Below, in pieces: positions 1 through 7,512 of a DNA stretch of 18,445 bases. The stretch comes from Phycisphaerales bacterium (GTDB lineage Bacteria > Planctomycetota > Phycisphaerae > Phycisphaerales > UBA1924): assembly GCA_029212425.1 (NCBI GenBank), contig JARGNC010000012.1, positions 9,188 through 27,632 on the forward strand. Reading direction: 5' to 3'. A program made the position numbers and the translations under genes. The stretch's first letter is position 1. Each line of letters begins with the position of its first letter. The notes beneath the pieces were generated by a model that saw only the letters and a list, made by a program, of their open reading frames with translations, did no database searches and was not told the DNA's origin.

Positions 1-432
1 CTCTCGTCCATCAGCTACTTCGGATTCGTTCAAGTCTTTCAAGAAGACGAAATCGGGAACGGGTTCAACGATGCGTTCTTCCAGTTCCAGTTGTTTGATT
101 TCAACTTCGATACCGAAGCGTTTGACCTGATGATCCCGCTTGAAGCTGAATCGGGAAGCTATCGGATTCAGCTCCGGCTCGGACACATCGGGCTCGGCGT
201 GCTGAATGTTCCGCAGAGCGATGGCTCGCTCGAAGCATCGTGGATGATTATGACAGGCAACCCCTGTCCCGCGGATCTGACTGGCGACGGCACGCTCAAC
301 ATCTTCGACATCTCTGCATTCCTGATCGCGTTTACAGCACGAGATCCCGCTGCGGACTTTGCACAAGACGGCGTGTTCAACTTCCTCGATGTTTCCAGCT
401 TTCTGGTCGAGATCGGGAACGGTTGTCCGTAA
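1..432 (+). CDS. Exported protein with C-terminal dockerin-like repeats (5' end outside the window)
   Basis: The frame is open from base 1 to the TAA at 430-432, so 143 C-terminal residues are visible and the true start lies upstream. A TTG at 91 could be read as a start but is simply an internal codon. The first ~85 residues are rich in Phe, Gly and beta-prone residues and I do not recognise a family. From Cys89 to the end there are two EF-hand-like repeats, DLTGDG at about 92-97 and DFAQDG at about 119-124. Each is followed by an Asn and an Asp at the spacing of a dockerin calcium loop and then by a short hydrophobic helix. The protein ends in GCP. This tail occurs on many secreted proteins of Phycisphaerae and probably serves in surface attachment or sorting; that role is inference. 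Position 3 of both loops (Thr, Ala) is not the usual Asp/Asn, so calcium binding may be weak. The gene converges on the TM2 gene with 21 bases between stop codons. Confidence 0.85.
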   Translation, partial: LSSISYFGFVQVFQEDEIGNGFNDAFFQFQLFDFNFDTEAFDLMIPLEAESGSYRIQLRLGHIGLGVLNVPQSDGSLEASWMIMTGNPCPADLTGDGTLNIFDISAFLIAFTARDPAADFAQDGVFNFLDVSSFLVEIGNGCP

Positions 433-453
433 TCCAAAAACTACTCAATGGTA

Positions 454-669
454 TTATGCCAAACTGTACTCAAGACGAGTCTTGTAGTTGGCGCGCCTTG
501 TCATCGCAGGGATCAGGATCAAGTCGATCAGCTGACCAATGAACAGCAATCCGCCGGTAAAGAACCAGAGGAGCCCGGTGATCCATTTGCCGTTGTAGAA
601 ACGGTGGATACCACAGAATCCGACGAGACTCAGACACCAGAGCAGATATGAGATTCCTGATGATCGCAT
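454..669 (-). CDS. TM2-domain small membrane protein
   Basis: This encodes a 71-residue protein made almost entirely of a TM2 domain. A first hydrophobic segment at about residues 7-20 is followed by the signature GIHRFYNGK. A second hydrophobic segment at about 31-54 ends in the conserved IDLILIP. The last ~17 residues are polar and basic and presumably cytoplasmic. I chose ATG 669 because a strong ribosome binding site, GGAGGT (677-682 on the other strand), lies 7 bases upstream; a TTG at 684 would place that site inside the gene. TM2 proteins are widespread and mostly uncharacterised, so no specific function is assigned. It lies 45 bases downstream of the phosphofructokinase gene on the same strand and may be co-transcribed. 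An 8-base inverted repeat covers part of its ribosome binding site. Confidence 0.88.
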   Translation of the reverse strand: MRSSGISYLLWCLSLVGFCGIHRFYNGKWITGLLWFFTGGLLFIGQLIDLILIPAMTRRANYKTRLEYSLA

Positions 670-671
670 GT

Positions 672-709
672 TGATGACCTCCAAATCCTTGTTCGGAACT
701 TGGTCATCA
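672..709 (-). promoter_or_regulatory. Inverted repeat overlapping the ribosome binding site of the TM2 gene
   Basis: TGATGACC at 672-679 and its exact complement GGTCATCA at 702-709 form an 8-base dyad with a 22-base loop. It lies in the 45-base gap between the phosphofructokinase stop codon (715) and the TM2 start codon (669). In the minus-strand RNA the stem would pair the last three bases of the GGAGGT Shine-Dalgarno sequence and its spacer, so folding could limit TM2 translation. There is no U-tract, so it is not an intrinsic terminator. The dyad is seen directly; its regulatory role is inference. Confidence 0.4.
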
Positions 710-714
710 TGATT

Positions 715-1836
715 TCAATCCCCAAAGCTTGTGTACACGCTCCGCGCTGCCGCGATGAGGGGGTGATCGATCGGGACGAGCCGCTGCTTGTTAGCGGCGC
801 TGGTGATCTCTACATCACCAAGCACTCCGCCTTGCATCACGACCAGGCGGTTCGTTTTCCCTTGTTTCAAGAGTTCCATCGCGTGATGACCGAACTGGGT
901 GGAGAGCACGCGATCCCCAGCGGTCGGGGTGCCTCCTCGTTGGACATGACCCAGGACGACATAGCGGGATTCGATCTCCGTGCGTTCTTCAATCTCCGTC
1001 GCGAGCCATTTCGCGACCCCTCCCAGACGGATCGCTTCTGGAGAGTTCTCGATGATCCGATCGACAATCTGCTTTCCGCCCTTTGGTTTGGCGCCTTCGG
1101 AGACAGCGATGATGGTGAATCGCTTGCCGCGCTGCGATCTCCAAATGCAGTATTCCGTGATTTTGTCGATGTCGAAACCAATCTCAGGGATCAGGATGAT
1201 GTCCGATCCGCTCGCGACCCCTGCGTGGAGCGTGATCCATCCCGCGTTGCGTCCCATGAGCTCGACAACCATGACACGATGGTGACTCGCGGCTGTCGAG
1301 TGAACGCGATCGAGCGCTTCTGTTGCGATATGGACAGCGGTCTGGAATCCGAATGTGATGTCTGTGCCGTAGAGATCGTTGTCGATGGTCTTTGGGATCC
1401 CGATGCAGTTGAATCCCTTGTCGGTGATTTGTTTCGCGATGGACATGGTGCCATCGCCTCCGATGACGATCAATGCATCGATTTTGCGGACTTGAAGGTG
1501 CGTCACGCAGACATCGGTGAGATCTTTGAAGATTGTGTTCCCTTGCTCATCCTTCCCGACTGGGAAGTTCTGGGGGTTGGATCTGTTGTTGGACCCGATG
1601 ATGGTGCCGCCCATTGTGAGGATGTTGGAGACATCGTCGAGATCGAGTCTGTGGATTCGGTCTTCGATAAGTCCAAGGAATCCGTCCTCGATTCCGAATA
1701 CTTCGATGCCGTGATTGATCGCGTCTTTGGTGACGGCGCGGATGACCGCGTTGAGACCGGGACAATCGCCGCCTCCAGTGAGGACAGCGATGCGTTTGAT
1801 TTTGGATGTCGGGACGCTTTTTTGGATGGTGTCCAT
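715..1836 (-). CDS. pfkA: 6-phosphofructokinase, group III type, probably ATP-dependent
   Basis: This 373-residue cytoplasmic glycolytic enzyme phosphorylates fructose 6-phosphate to fructose 1,6-bisphosphate. Visible motifs in order are GGGDCPGLNA (21-30), GGDGT (126-130), PKTIDND (148-154, with catalytic Asp152), MGR (194-196), SEGAKPKGG (246-254) and QRGGTPTAGDR (299-309). The position equal to E. coli Gly104 is Gly129, typical of ATP users; pyrophosphate-dependent enzymes carry Asp there. The position equal to E. coli Gly124 is Lys149, the residue of pyrophosphate and group III enzymes. Gly plus Lys is the pattern of ATP-using group III enzymes from actinobacteria. I chose ATG 1836 because the family begins about here (KRIAVLTGGGD). 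The frame runs on to 2172, but that part overlaps the divergent DUF58 gene and has no family similarity. A weak GGAAAG lies a few bases upstream of the start. Confidence 0.95.
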   Translation of the reverse strand: MDTIQKSVPTSKIKRIAVLTGGGDCPGLNAVIRAVTKDAINHGIEVFGIEDGFLGLIEDRIHRLDLDDVSNILTMGGTIIGSNNRSNPQNFPVGKDEQGNTIFKDLTDVCVTHLQVRKIDALIVIGGDGTMSIAKQITDKGFNCIGIPKTIDNDLYGTDITFGFQTAVHIATEALDRVHSTAASHHRVMVVELMGRNAGWITLHAGVASGSDIILIPEIGFDIDKITEYCIWRSQRGKRFTIIAVSEGAKPKGGKQIVDRIIENSPEAIRLGGVAKWLATEIEERTEIESRYVVLGHVQRGGTPTAGDRVLSTQFGHHAMELLKQGKTNRLVVMQGGVLGDVEITSAANKQRLVPIDHPLIAAARSVYTSFGD

Positions 1837-1953
1837 GTGTCTTTCCGGAGGATTCAGAGATCGCGCAGCGCATCTGCGCGAATACTGCAAGTTCATCGGC
1901 GATTCGACCCCATTCCCGGCAGCCGATGCGGTATTTGGCGGTAGGATACAGCG
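1837..1953. promoter_or_regulatory. Divergent intergenic region between pfkA and the VWA/DUF58 operon
   Basis: These 117 bases separate the start of the phosphofructokinase gene (minus) from the start of the DUF58 gene (plus), so both promoters should lie here or just inside the flanking genes. I could not identify convincing -35/-10 pairs. The plus-strand gene has a clear AGGA (1943-1946) 7 bases before its ATG. The region contains the strong dyad listed separately at 1861-1881. Confidence 0.6.
1861..1881. promoter_or_regulatory. Perfect 8-5-8 inverted repeat, candidate operator or 5' leader hairpin
   Basis: TCGCGCAG (1861-1868) is separated by five bases (CGCAT) from its exact complement CTGCGCGA (1874-1881). 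It lies 25-45 bases upstream of the phosphofructokinase ATG and about 73 bases upstream of the DUF58 ATG. It could be a dimeric repressor site serving both promoters, or a hairpin in the phosphofructokinase leader. No U-tract follows on either strand, so it does not look like a terminator. The symmetry is seen; the role is inference. Confidence 0.45.
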
Positions 1954-2964
1954 ATGTCCCAGCCGACCGACACCCCAACCCCTTCTCAGGATCGGTTCGA
2001 TCCCCACCTCTATCTCCACCCCCAGACCCTCGCTCGGCTGACCTCGATGGAACTGCGAGCGAAGATGATCGTCGAGGGGGTCCGATCGGGTCAGCATCGG
2101 TCGCCGTATACAGGAGTGAGTGTTGAGTTTGCGCATCACCGCCCGTATGTCGCTGGGGACGATATTCGGCACCTAGACTGGAAGGTCTATGCACGCTCGG
2201 ACAAGCTGCAAGTCAAGCAGTACCAACAGGAAACAAACCTTGACCTCGTGATTATGGTCGATTCGTCCGGATCGATGCGCTACGGATCCCGATTGTTCTC
2301 CGACGCATCAGGTTCAGCGAGCGCCACAGCTCCCGATGGACGGATCAACTGGTCCAAATACGACCACGCGACAGCGACCGCGGCGGCGCTCGCGCACATC
2401 ACACTCCATCAAGGCGATCGCGCCGGATTGATGATCTTTGCGGACGAAATCCGCGCGATGGTTCCCCGATCAGGTCGCGTTTCGGGATGGAAGCCGATCG
2501 TCGACGCGCTGGCAACCAATCCCGTTGAGCAGGAGACCGACATCCAGCGCGTGATGGACCAAGCGATGGGCAAGCTCAACAACCGGTGCATGATCGCGTT
2601 GATCTCCGACTGTTTCATGGACCCCGCGGATCTCAAATCCGCACTCGCGAAATGCAAGCATCGAGGTCATGATGTCATCGTCCTCCAAGTGCTCGACAGA
2701 GCAGAACGGACATTCGAGTTTGAGGACAGAGCGGCGTTTGAAGGATTGGAGTTCGAACCAACCATAAGGATCGATCCGCGTGCACTCCGCGATGATTACC
2801 TCGCAGCGTTCAACGAGCACAACGAGACCATCACACACGACATCCGCTCGTTCGGTTTCGATCACCACGTCGTCTCGACCCACAAATGGCTCGGACCCAC
2901 ACTCGCGTCCTTTGTAGCACGAAGGAACGCATCACTCTCCAAACTCAGGAGCGCGATGCGATGA
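1954..2964 (+). CDS. DUF58 / VWA-like protein (MoxR-associated type)
   Basis: This is a 336-residue soluble protein with no signal peptide or membrane segment. It has the DUF58 signature GDDIRHLDWKVYARSDKL at 68-85. That is followed by VKQYQQETN and a VWA-type fold whose MIDAS metal site looks intact: D103-S-S-G-S107, a Thr near 195, and Asp219 in ISDC. Residues 112-130 are a Ser/Ala-rich insertion in the loop after the MIDAS motif. DUF58 proteins usually sit next to MoxR AAA+ ATPases and membrane VWA proteins and are thought to help assemble envelope complexes or activate enzymes. AGGA (1943-1946) is a good ribosome binding site for ATG 1954. The stop codon overlaps the next gene's start (ATGA at 2961-2964). 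It is the first gene of the seven-gene operon. Confidence 0.93.
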   Translation: MSQPTDTPTPSQDRFDPHLYLHPQTLARLTSMELRAKMIVEGVRSGQHRSPYTGVSVEFAHHRPYVAGDDIRHLDWKVYARSDKLQVKQYQQETNLDLVIMVDSSGSMRYGSRLFSDASGSASATAPDGRINWSKYDHATATAAALAHITLHQGDRAGLMIFADEIRAMVPRSGRVSGWKPIVDALATNPVEQETDIQRVMDQAMGKLNNRCMIALISDCFMDPADLKSALAKCKHRGHDVIVLQVLDRAERTFEFEDRAAFEGLEFEPTIRIDPRALRDDYLAAFNEHNETITHDIRSFGFDHHVVSTHKWLGPTLASFVARRNASLSKLRSAMR

Positions 2965-5186
2965 TGGGATTGAGCGTGCTTCATCCTGGCTTATTCATCG
3001 CCGGCATGCTTTGTGTGTCGATCCCGATCGTGGTGCATCTACTACGAAGGAAACATCGTCCGATCTCCTGGGGCGCGATGCGGTTCCTCGAACAAGCGTA
3101 CAAAAAACGCAAACGATTGGTCACCCTCGAACAACTCCTGCTCCTTCTGTCTCGCTGCGCGATCATCGCACTGATCGCTGGAGCGGTCGCGGCACTGATC
3201 CACGGCTCGGGCGCAAGCGACTCACGATCACGCACGCTTGTGCTCATGCTTGACAACTCGATCCACAGCTCGACCCAACTCGCATCCGGACAAAGCTCGC
3301 TTCATCAACAGCGACAACGCATGCTCGACCTCCTCAATACACTTGACACCACGCGGGGAGATCGCGCGGCGCTCATCACCCTCGCTTCACCAGCTCACGG
3401 CGACGCAGTTCCCGCAACCAGTGAACTCGGACTGATCCGATCAAAGCTCGAGAGTATCCAAGGGACAGACGCCGATCGCGATCTTGATGGCGGACTGAAT
3501 CTGCTCTCAGAGCTGATCGAGAACGATGACACGCTACAGCAGCTCCGAGTGGAACCAGTGCTCTCGCTCAGCTCTGCAGGATGGGACACGGAAACGCAGT
3601 ACAGTTTGAACGCCGTTGAGGGTGTTGAGAGAATCCTGATTGATGTTTCTGAGTCTGCAGCAAATGACAACTTCGCAATCACAGACACGGTAACGCTTCG
3701 TCCGATTGTGACCAAGCAAGCGGAGTCTGCGGATGGGACACCGATCATCCAAGACGAGATCCAAGGGGTCCGCATCACCCTTTCCCGATCAAATCCATCC
3801 ACAGAGCAGGTTTCGCAGGTTGTGCTTTATGATGCTTTGACGCAAGAACAACTCGAAACGCATACATTCCAGTGGTCAGCAGGACAAGCGGAGCTTTCAC
3901 AGAGTGTCTTCGTCGACGCGAAGAAACTCAAACCCTCGCGTGGTGGTTCGGCGATGCTGCGCGTTGCGCTGAACCAATCCATTCCGGATAACAACCCAAG
4001 AGACAACGCACGCTTTGTTGGGATGCCAATCCGTCAGCATATCGCGACGGGGATGATCGATCAGTTCTCGAGCGGCGACGCTTCGATCCGACCATCGCGC
4101 TGGGTTCGCGCGGTTCTGGGCGCTGATGATGGTTTGATGACGATCCAGCAGATCCAAGCAACACTCGCGAGCGATCGGATCGATCCGACGCTTGATATTC
4201 TCTTTGTCCTCTCGCCCGAAGCGATCGACGATGCTGGATGGTCTCGCATCGCTCGGCTCAATGCTTCGGGGATGCCTGTCGTCATCACGCCAGCGGTTGA
4301 TCCGACAAGCACTGATTGGATATCCCGCGTTCAGACACTCGCGCCCGGAATGCTAAGCGGATCAATCGACTCGACATCCTCCACGACCAGAAGCTTTGAC
4401 CCGCCGATCGGTCTTGCTGATACGCTTCCAATGTCACGCGATTCCGCGCACAATGTTCTCCAAGGGATCGAGAACGAATACCCCGACCTCGCGTCTTCGG
4501 TCGTCATCACTCGCCGATTGAATCTCCAACCAGGTCCAGATGCTCAAGTGCTGATGATGGATTCTCAGCAACACCCCATCGCGATGATGCTCCCTGCGGG
4601 CGCATCGGATGCTCAGGATCGCCCCGGCGCTGGAGGCGTGGTGCTCTTTGGGGTTCCGTTTGATGTTCAGTGGACCGATCTCCCTGCTCGCCCACTCTTT
4701 GTTGCGATCACCCATGAGTTGGTCCGCTCACTCCTTGCTCGCTCGATCACGCCTGAGATGCGCATCGCAGGGGTGAATGCAGCGCTCTTACAGTTTGATA
4801 ATCTAGAGCCACTCGTGGAGCAATCAGTTGACACTCGCAACGGACAACATGTTTCAATCTATGTGATGCTCGATGTACAAGGCGCAGGCACACGTGGTGT
4901 GATAGTCAATCCAGATACTCGACGCACCACGATCGATCCAGCATCAAGCGAATCACCAATCGAGGCGCTTACGCGGAATCTCGACGGGGTCGAGATCACG
5001 GATCTAAGTGACTCAACAAGTTTGAGCGAACACGAGCTTGGCAGCGGAACAAACGATGGCCGATCAGTCGCTTTGATCTTGTTTGCGATCGCCGCTCTGA
5101 TCGGGATTCTTGAGTTTATCCTCGCTCGGCGCTGTTCCTACGCAGCGAACACCCCCTCCGCAGTTTTGCCTGGAGGTGGGATGTGA
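2961..5186 (+). CDS. BatA-like double-anchor membrane protein with degenerate VWA domain
   Basis: This is a 741-residue protein. The N-terminus matches the BatA-type two-anchor domain: a membrane segment at about 8-27, the linker VHLLRRKHRPISWGAMRF, and a second segment at about 58-80. A VWA-like domain follows from about 92, but its metal site reads DNSIH (98-102) instead of DxSxS, so metal binding is doubtful. Beta-rich domains follow at about 225-370 and an alpha/beta region to about 460. A block at about 560-592 (VQWTDLPARPLFVAITHELV) is typical of this family. A last membrane segment lies at about 702-722. Most of the protein should face the periplasm. ATG 2961 overlaps the DUF58 stop codon and has CAGGAG (2946-2951) at good distance; ATG 2964 directly after is also possible. 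It overlaps the next gene by four bases. Confidence 0.85.
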   Translation: MMGLSVLHPGLFIAGMLCVSIPIVVHLLRRKHRPISWGAMRFLEQAYKKRKRLVTLEQLLLLLSRCAIIALIAGAVAALIHGSGASDSRSRTLVLMLDNSIHSSTQLASGQSSLHQQRQRMLDLLNTLDTTRGDRAALITLASPAHGDAVPATSELGLIRSKLESIQGTDADRDLDGGLNLLSELIENDDTLQQLRVEPVLSLSSAGWDTETQYSLNAVEGVERILIDVSESAANDNFAITDTVTLRPIVTKQAESADGTPIIQDEIQGVRITLSRSNPSTEQVSQVVLYDALTQEQLETHTFQWSAGQAELSQSVFVDAKKLKPSRGGSAMLRVALNQSIPDNNPRDNARFVGMPIRQHIATGMIDQFSSGDASIRPSRWVRAVLGADDGLMTIQQIQATLASDRIDPTLDILFVLSPEAIDDAGWSRIARLNASGMPVVITPAVDPTSTDWISRVQTLAPGMLSGSIDSTSSTTRSFDPPIGLADTLPMSRDSAHNVLQGIENEYPDLASSVVITRRLNLQPGPDAQVLMMDSQQHPIAMMLPAGASDAQDRPGAGGVVLFGVPFDVQWTDLPARPLFVAITHELVRSLLARSITPEMRIAGVNAALLQFDNLEPLVEQSVDTRNGQHVSIYVMLDVQGAGTRGVIVNPDTRRTTIDPASSESPIEALTRNLDGVEITDLSDSTSLSEHELGSGTNDGRSVALILFAIAALIGILEFILARRCSYAANTPSAVLPGGGM

Positions 5187-7510
5187 ACAGGATCTTCGAT
5201 TGGATCTTCGGTTTCGAGGCGGGAACCTTTGGTGCGCAGGACTCCGGCATTGGATTTACGCACTCGATCCCGATCTGGATCTGGATGCCCATTTGTCTGG
5301 TGATTGGATTGTCCGTTTGGCTGAGCTACAAAGGGCTCCCAGGTCCACGCTGGTTCCGCGTATCTCTGGGTTCCATCCGCTGGGGTGTTGTGGTGCTGCT
5401 ACTGGTGCTCGCGCTTGGGCCTCAGATCGAGCGTGAACGCACACTCATCGAACGGGATCGTGTGATTGTGCTTCTCGACGCTTCGGGATCGATGCGGATG
5501 CCCGAGCTTGAATCCGATGGCACTTTGACGACCAGAGCACGCATGCTCTCGGATTTGCTCGCTCAAAACTCCACGATTTTCGAGCAAGTCGAATCAAACT
5601 CTTTCCTCGATGTGTACACCTTCACCGATCGAATCTCAGAAGTTGATGGATTCCCAAGCATCGACTCGGATTCAATTTCTGACAGCGCGAGCACCACGCT
5701 CGGACGATCGTTGCAATCTGCGATCAGCAATGCTGGGACAAGTCCCATCTCTGGGATTGTTGTGTTCTCTGATGGTCAATCTCACGACCAACCATCCGAT
5801 GCGCTCCTTGAATCGCTGATGAGTTCCAGCGTTCCGGTCATTACTGTCCCGATCGGTTCGAGCGACCCTGTCCGCGACGCTTCAATTCGACTTGTTGAAT
5901 CACCAAGCGCGGTATTCGCGAAAGACCGTGTGCCTGTCCGGGTTGTCGCACAGGCGAATGGGTACAACCCTGGTGATGAGATCAACATCGAGCTCGTGGA
6001 CCAAACAACTGGGATCACCCTCGATTCAAGCACACAAACAGTCCCTGATGTGACAGATGAGCATGTGACCATCGAAGCGGACCTCTCTCATACTTTCGCT
6101 GATGCTGGAGAAAAGCGTGTGTTCGTGCGACTCTCACCCAACAGCGGGACCGATCTCATCGACGACAACAACCAGCAATCGATCGAACTGAATGTGATCT
6201 CCGAACCGATGCGGGTGCTCTATATCGATGGTCACCCGCGATGGGAATACCGCTACCTCAAAAATATCCTCACACGCGAGGACACCATCAGCGCGACCAC
6301 GATGCTGCTCGCTTCGGATCGAAGATTCATCGAAGAGGGTCAGTCCGTCAACGGGCAAATCCCGAGCACTTACGAAGAATGGGAGCCCTTCGATGTGGTG
6401 ATGCTTGGGGATGTCAGCCCTGAGCTGTTCTCCGAATCACAACTCGCATCGCTCAAAGAACACATCGAATCTCGCGGTTGCGGGCTTCTCTGGATCGCAG
6501 GGGAAGGATCAACCCCCAATGCTTGGCTCGCATCCCAACTCGCTCCGCTCCTCCCGATGCAACGCGGCAAAGCGGATTCGCTTTCAACATCATCCAACGA
6601 GTCTGTTCAAGCGGTCATGAAACTCACCGAGTTTGCTGATCGTGTGGGCCTCCTCGCTTCGAGTGATCGGACACAAGGCTCGCGAGCAGCGGTTGAGAAT
6701 CCGGATGCTGGATGGACCATCCTTCGCTGGGTACACACGATTGGAGAGGATGATCTCAAGCCTGGTGTTTCAACGCTCGCGTTTGCGGATTCTCTGGATC
6801 AGCAGGGCGAACGCGCACTGGTCACCACAATGCGTTACGGCGGTGGACAAGCGGGCTATGTCGGCACCGATGAAATCTGGCGCTGGCGCTACGGGCTGGG
6901 AGAAAATCTCCCCGAACAGTTCTGGCTCCCCATGATCCGAACACTGGCGCGTGGGACCATCGCAAGGAGAGCCGCACCCGCTGGGATTTCAGTTTCTCCA
7001 CAACGCATCGCGCCTGGGGACGACCTTCGTATCACACTCGATCTCTTCGACAGTTCGGTCATCGAAGATTTTCCAATGAAGATCCAATCGAGCATCAAAC
7101 CCCTCTCGCAGAATCTATCTGAAACCAATGTCCAACTCAATGGAAACGGCAAACGAAGATCCGCGATCTGGACTCCGAGCGAGCCGGGTTTATATTCCAT
7201 CAGCGTCAGTCATCCGCTGCTTGGGGTTGACCCTGTATCACAAACATTTCGCGTGCTCGCTTCATGGGACGAGTCCACAAATCCCAACACGGACCACGAT
7301 GCCCTCGCAACTCTGAGCGAACAAACCCAAGGCGAAACACTGAAACCTGACCAACTCTCAAACCTCCCTGACCTCCTCCCGAATCGCACACGAATCACGA
7401 CGCTTCCACCCCAAACCACACCGCTCTGGGACAGACCGATCGTGCTCATCTTGTTGGTGCTGCTGCTCACCACAGAATGGATAGGGAGGCGCGCGATTCG
7501 GCTCGCATAA
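5183..7510 (+). CDS. Membrane-anchored VWA protein with glutamine-amidotransferase-like domain
   Basis: This is a 775-residue protein. Membrane segments lie at about 30-48 and 66-80, followed by a VWA domain with an intact metal site: D99-A-S-G-S103, Thr171/172, and Asp197 in FSDGQS. Residues 235-340 look like a beta-sandwich. Residues 342-460 look like a class I glutamine-amidotransferase-like fold (VLYIDGHPRWEYRYLKNIL, then LLWIAGEGS), but the nucleophile position has no Cys, so amidotransferase activity is unlikely. A block at 546-590 with GYVGTDEIWRWRYG and FWLPMIRTLARG recurs in planctomycete proteins of this kind. The protein ends with a membrane helix at about 752-768 and a basic tail. 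The GTG start is supported by GGAGG (5172-5176) six bases upstream and overlaps the previous stop (GTGA). A role alongside the BatA-like partner in an envelope complex is inferred from context. Confidence 0.87.
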   Translation: MNRIFDWIFGFEAGTFGAQDSGIGFTHSIPIWIWMPICLVIGLSVWLSYKGLPGPRWFRVSLGSIRWGVVVLLLVLALGPQIERERTLIERDRVIVLLDASGSMRMPELESDGTLTTRARMLSDLLAQNSTIFEQVESNSFLDVYTFTDRISEVDGFPSIDSDSISDSASTTLGRSLQSAISNAGTSPISGIVVFSDGQSHDQPSDALLESLMSSSVPVITVPIGSSDPVRDASIRLVESPSAVFAKDRVPVRVVAQANGYNPGDEINIELVDQTTGITLDSSTQTVPDVTDEHVTIEADLSHTFADAGEKRVFVRLSPNSGTDLIDDNNQQSIELNVISEPMRVLYIDGHPRWEYRYLKNILTREDTISATTMLLASDRRFIEEGQSVNGQIPSTYEEWEPFDVVMLGDVSPELFSESQLASLKEHIESRGCGLLWIAGEGSTPNAWLASQLAPLLPMQRGKADSLSTSSNESVQAVMKLTEFADRVGLLASSDRTQGSRAAVENPDAGWTILRWVHTIGEDDLKPGVSTLAFADSLDQQGERALVTTMRYGGGQAGYVGTDEIWRWRYGLGENLPEQFWLPMIRTLARGTIARRAAPAGISVSPQRIAPGDDLRITLDLFDSSVIEDFPMKIQSSIKPLSQNLSETNVQLNGNGKRRSAIWTPSEPGLYSISVSHPLLGVDPVSQTFRVLASWDESTNPNTDHDALATLSEQTQGETLKPDQLSNLPDLLPNRTRITTLPPQTTPLWDRPIVLILLVLLLTTEWIGRRAIRLA

Positions 7511-7512
7511 TC

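Noticed and set aside
1894..1928. Second dyad CATCGGC / GCCGATG in the divergent region
   Set aside because: Seven-base arms with a 21-base spacer are close to chance expectation for a region of this size.
700..1944. A 414-codon open frame on the plus strand opposite pfkA
   Set aside because: It lies wholly antisense to a clear phosphofructokinase gene, is very acidic with no recognisable domain, and arises from codon bias in the opposite frame.
1837..2172. N-terminal extension of pfkA by 112 codons
   Set aside because: It would overlap the DUF58 gene by more than 200 bases; the family starts at about the ATG at 1836.
5612..7200. Possible amidotransferase catalytic Cys at residue 433 of the VWA/GATase-like protein
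   Set aside because: Cys433 lies before the strand leading to the elbow, not at the nucleophile position in the GxG turn.
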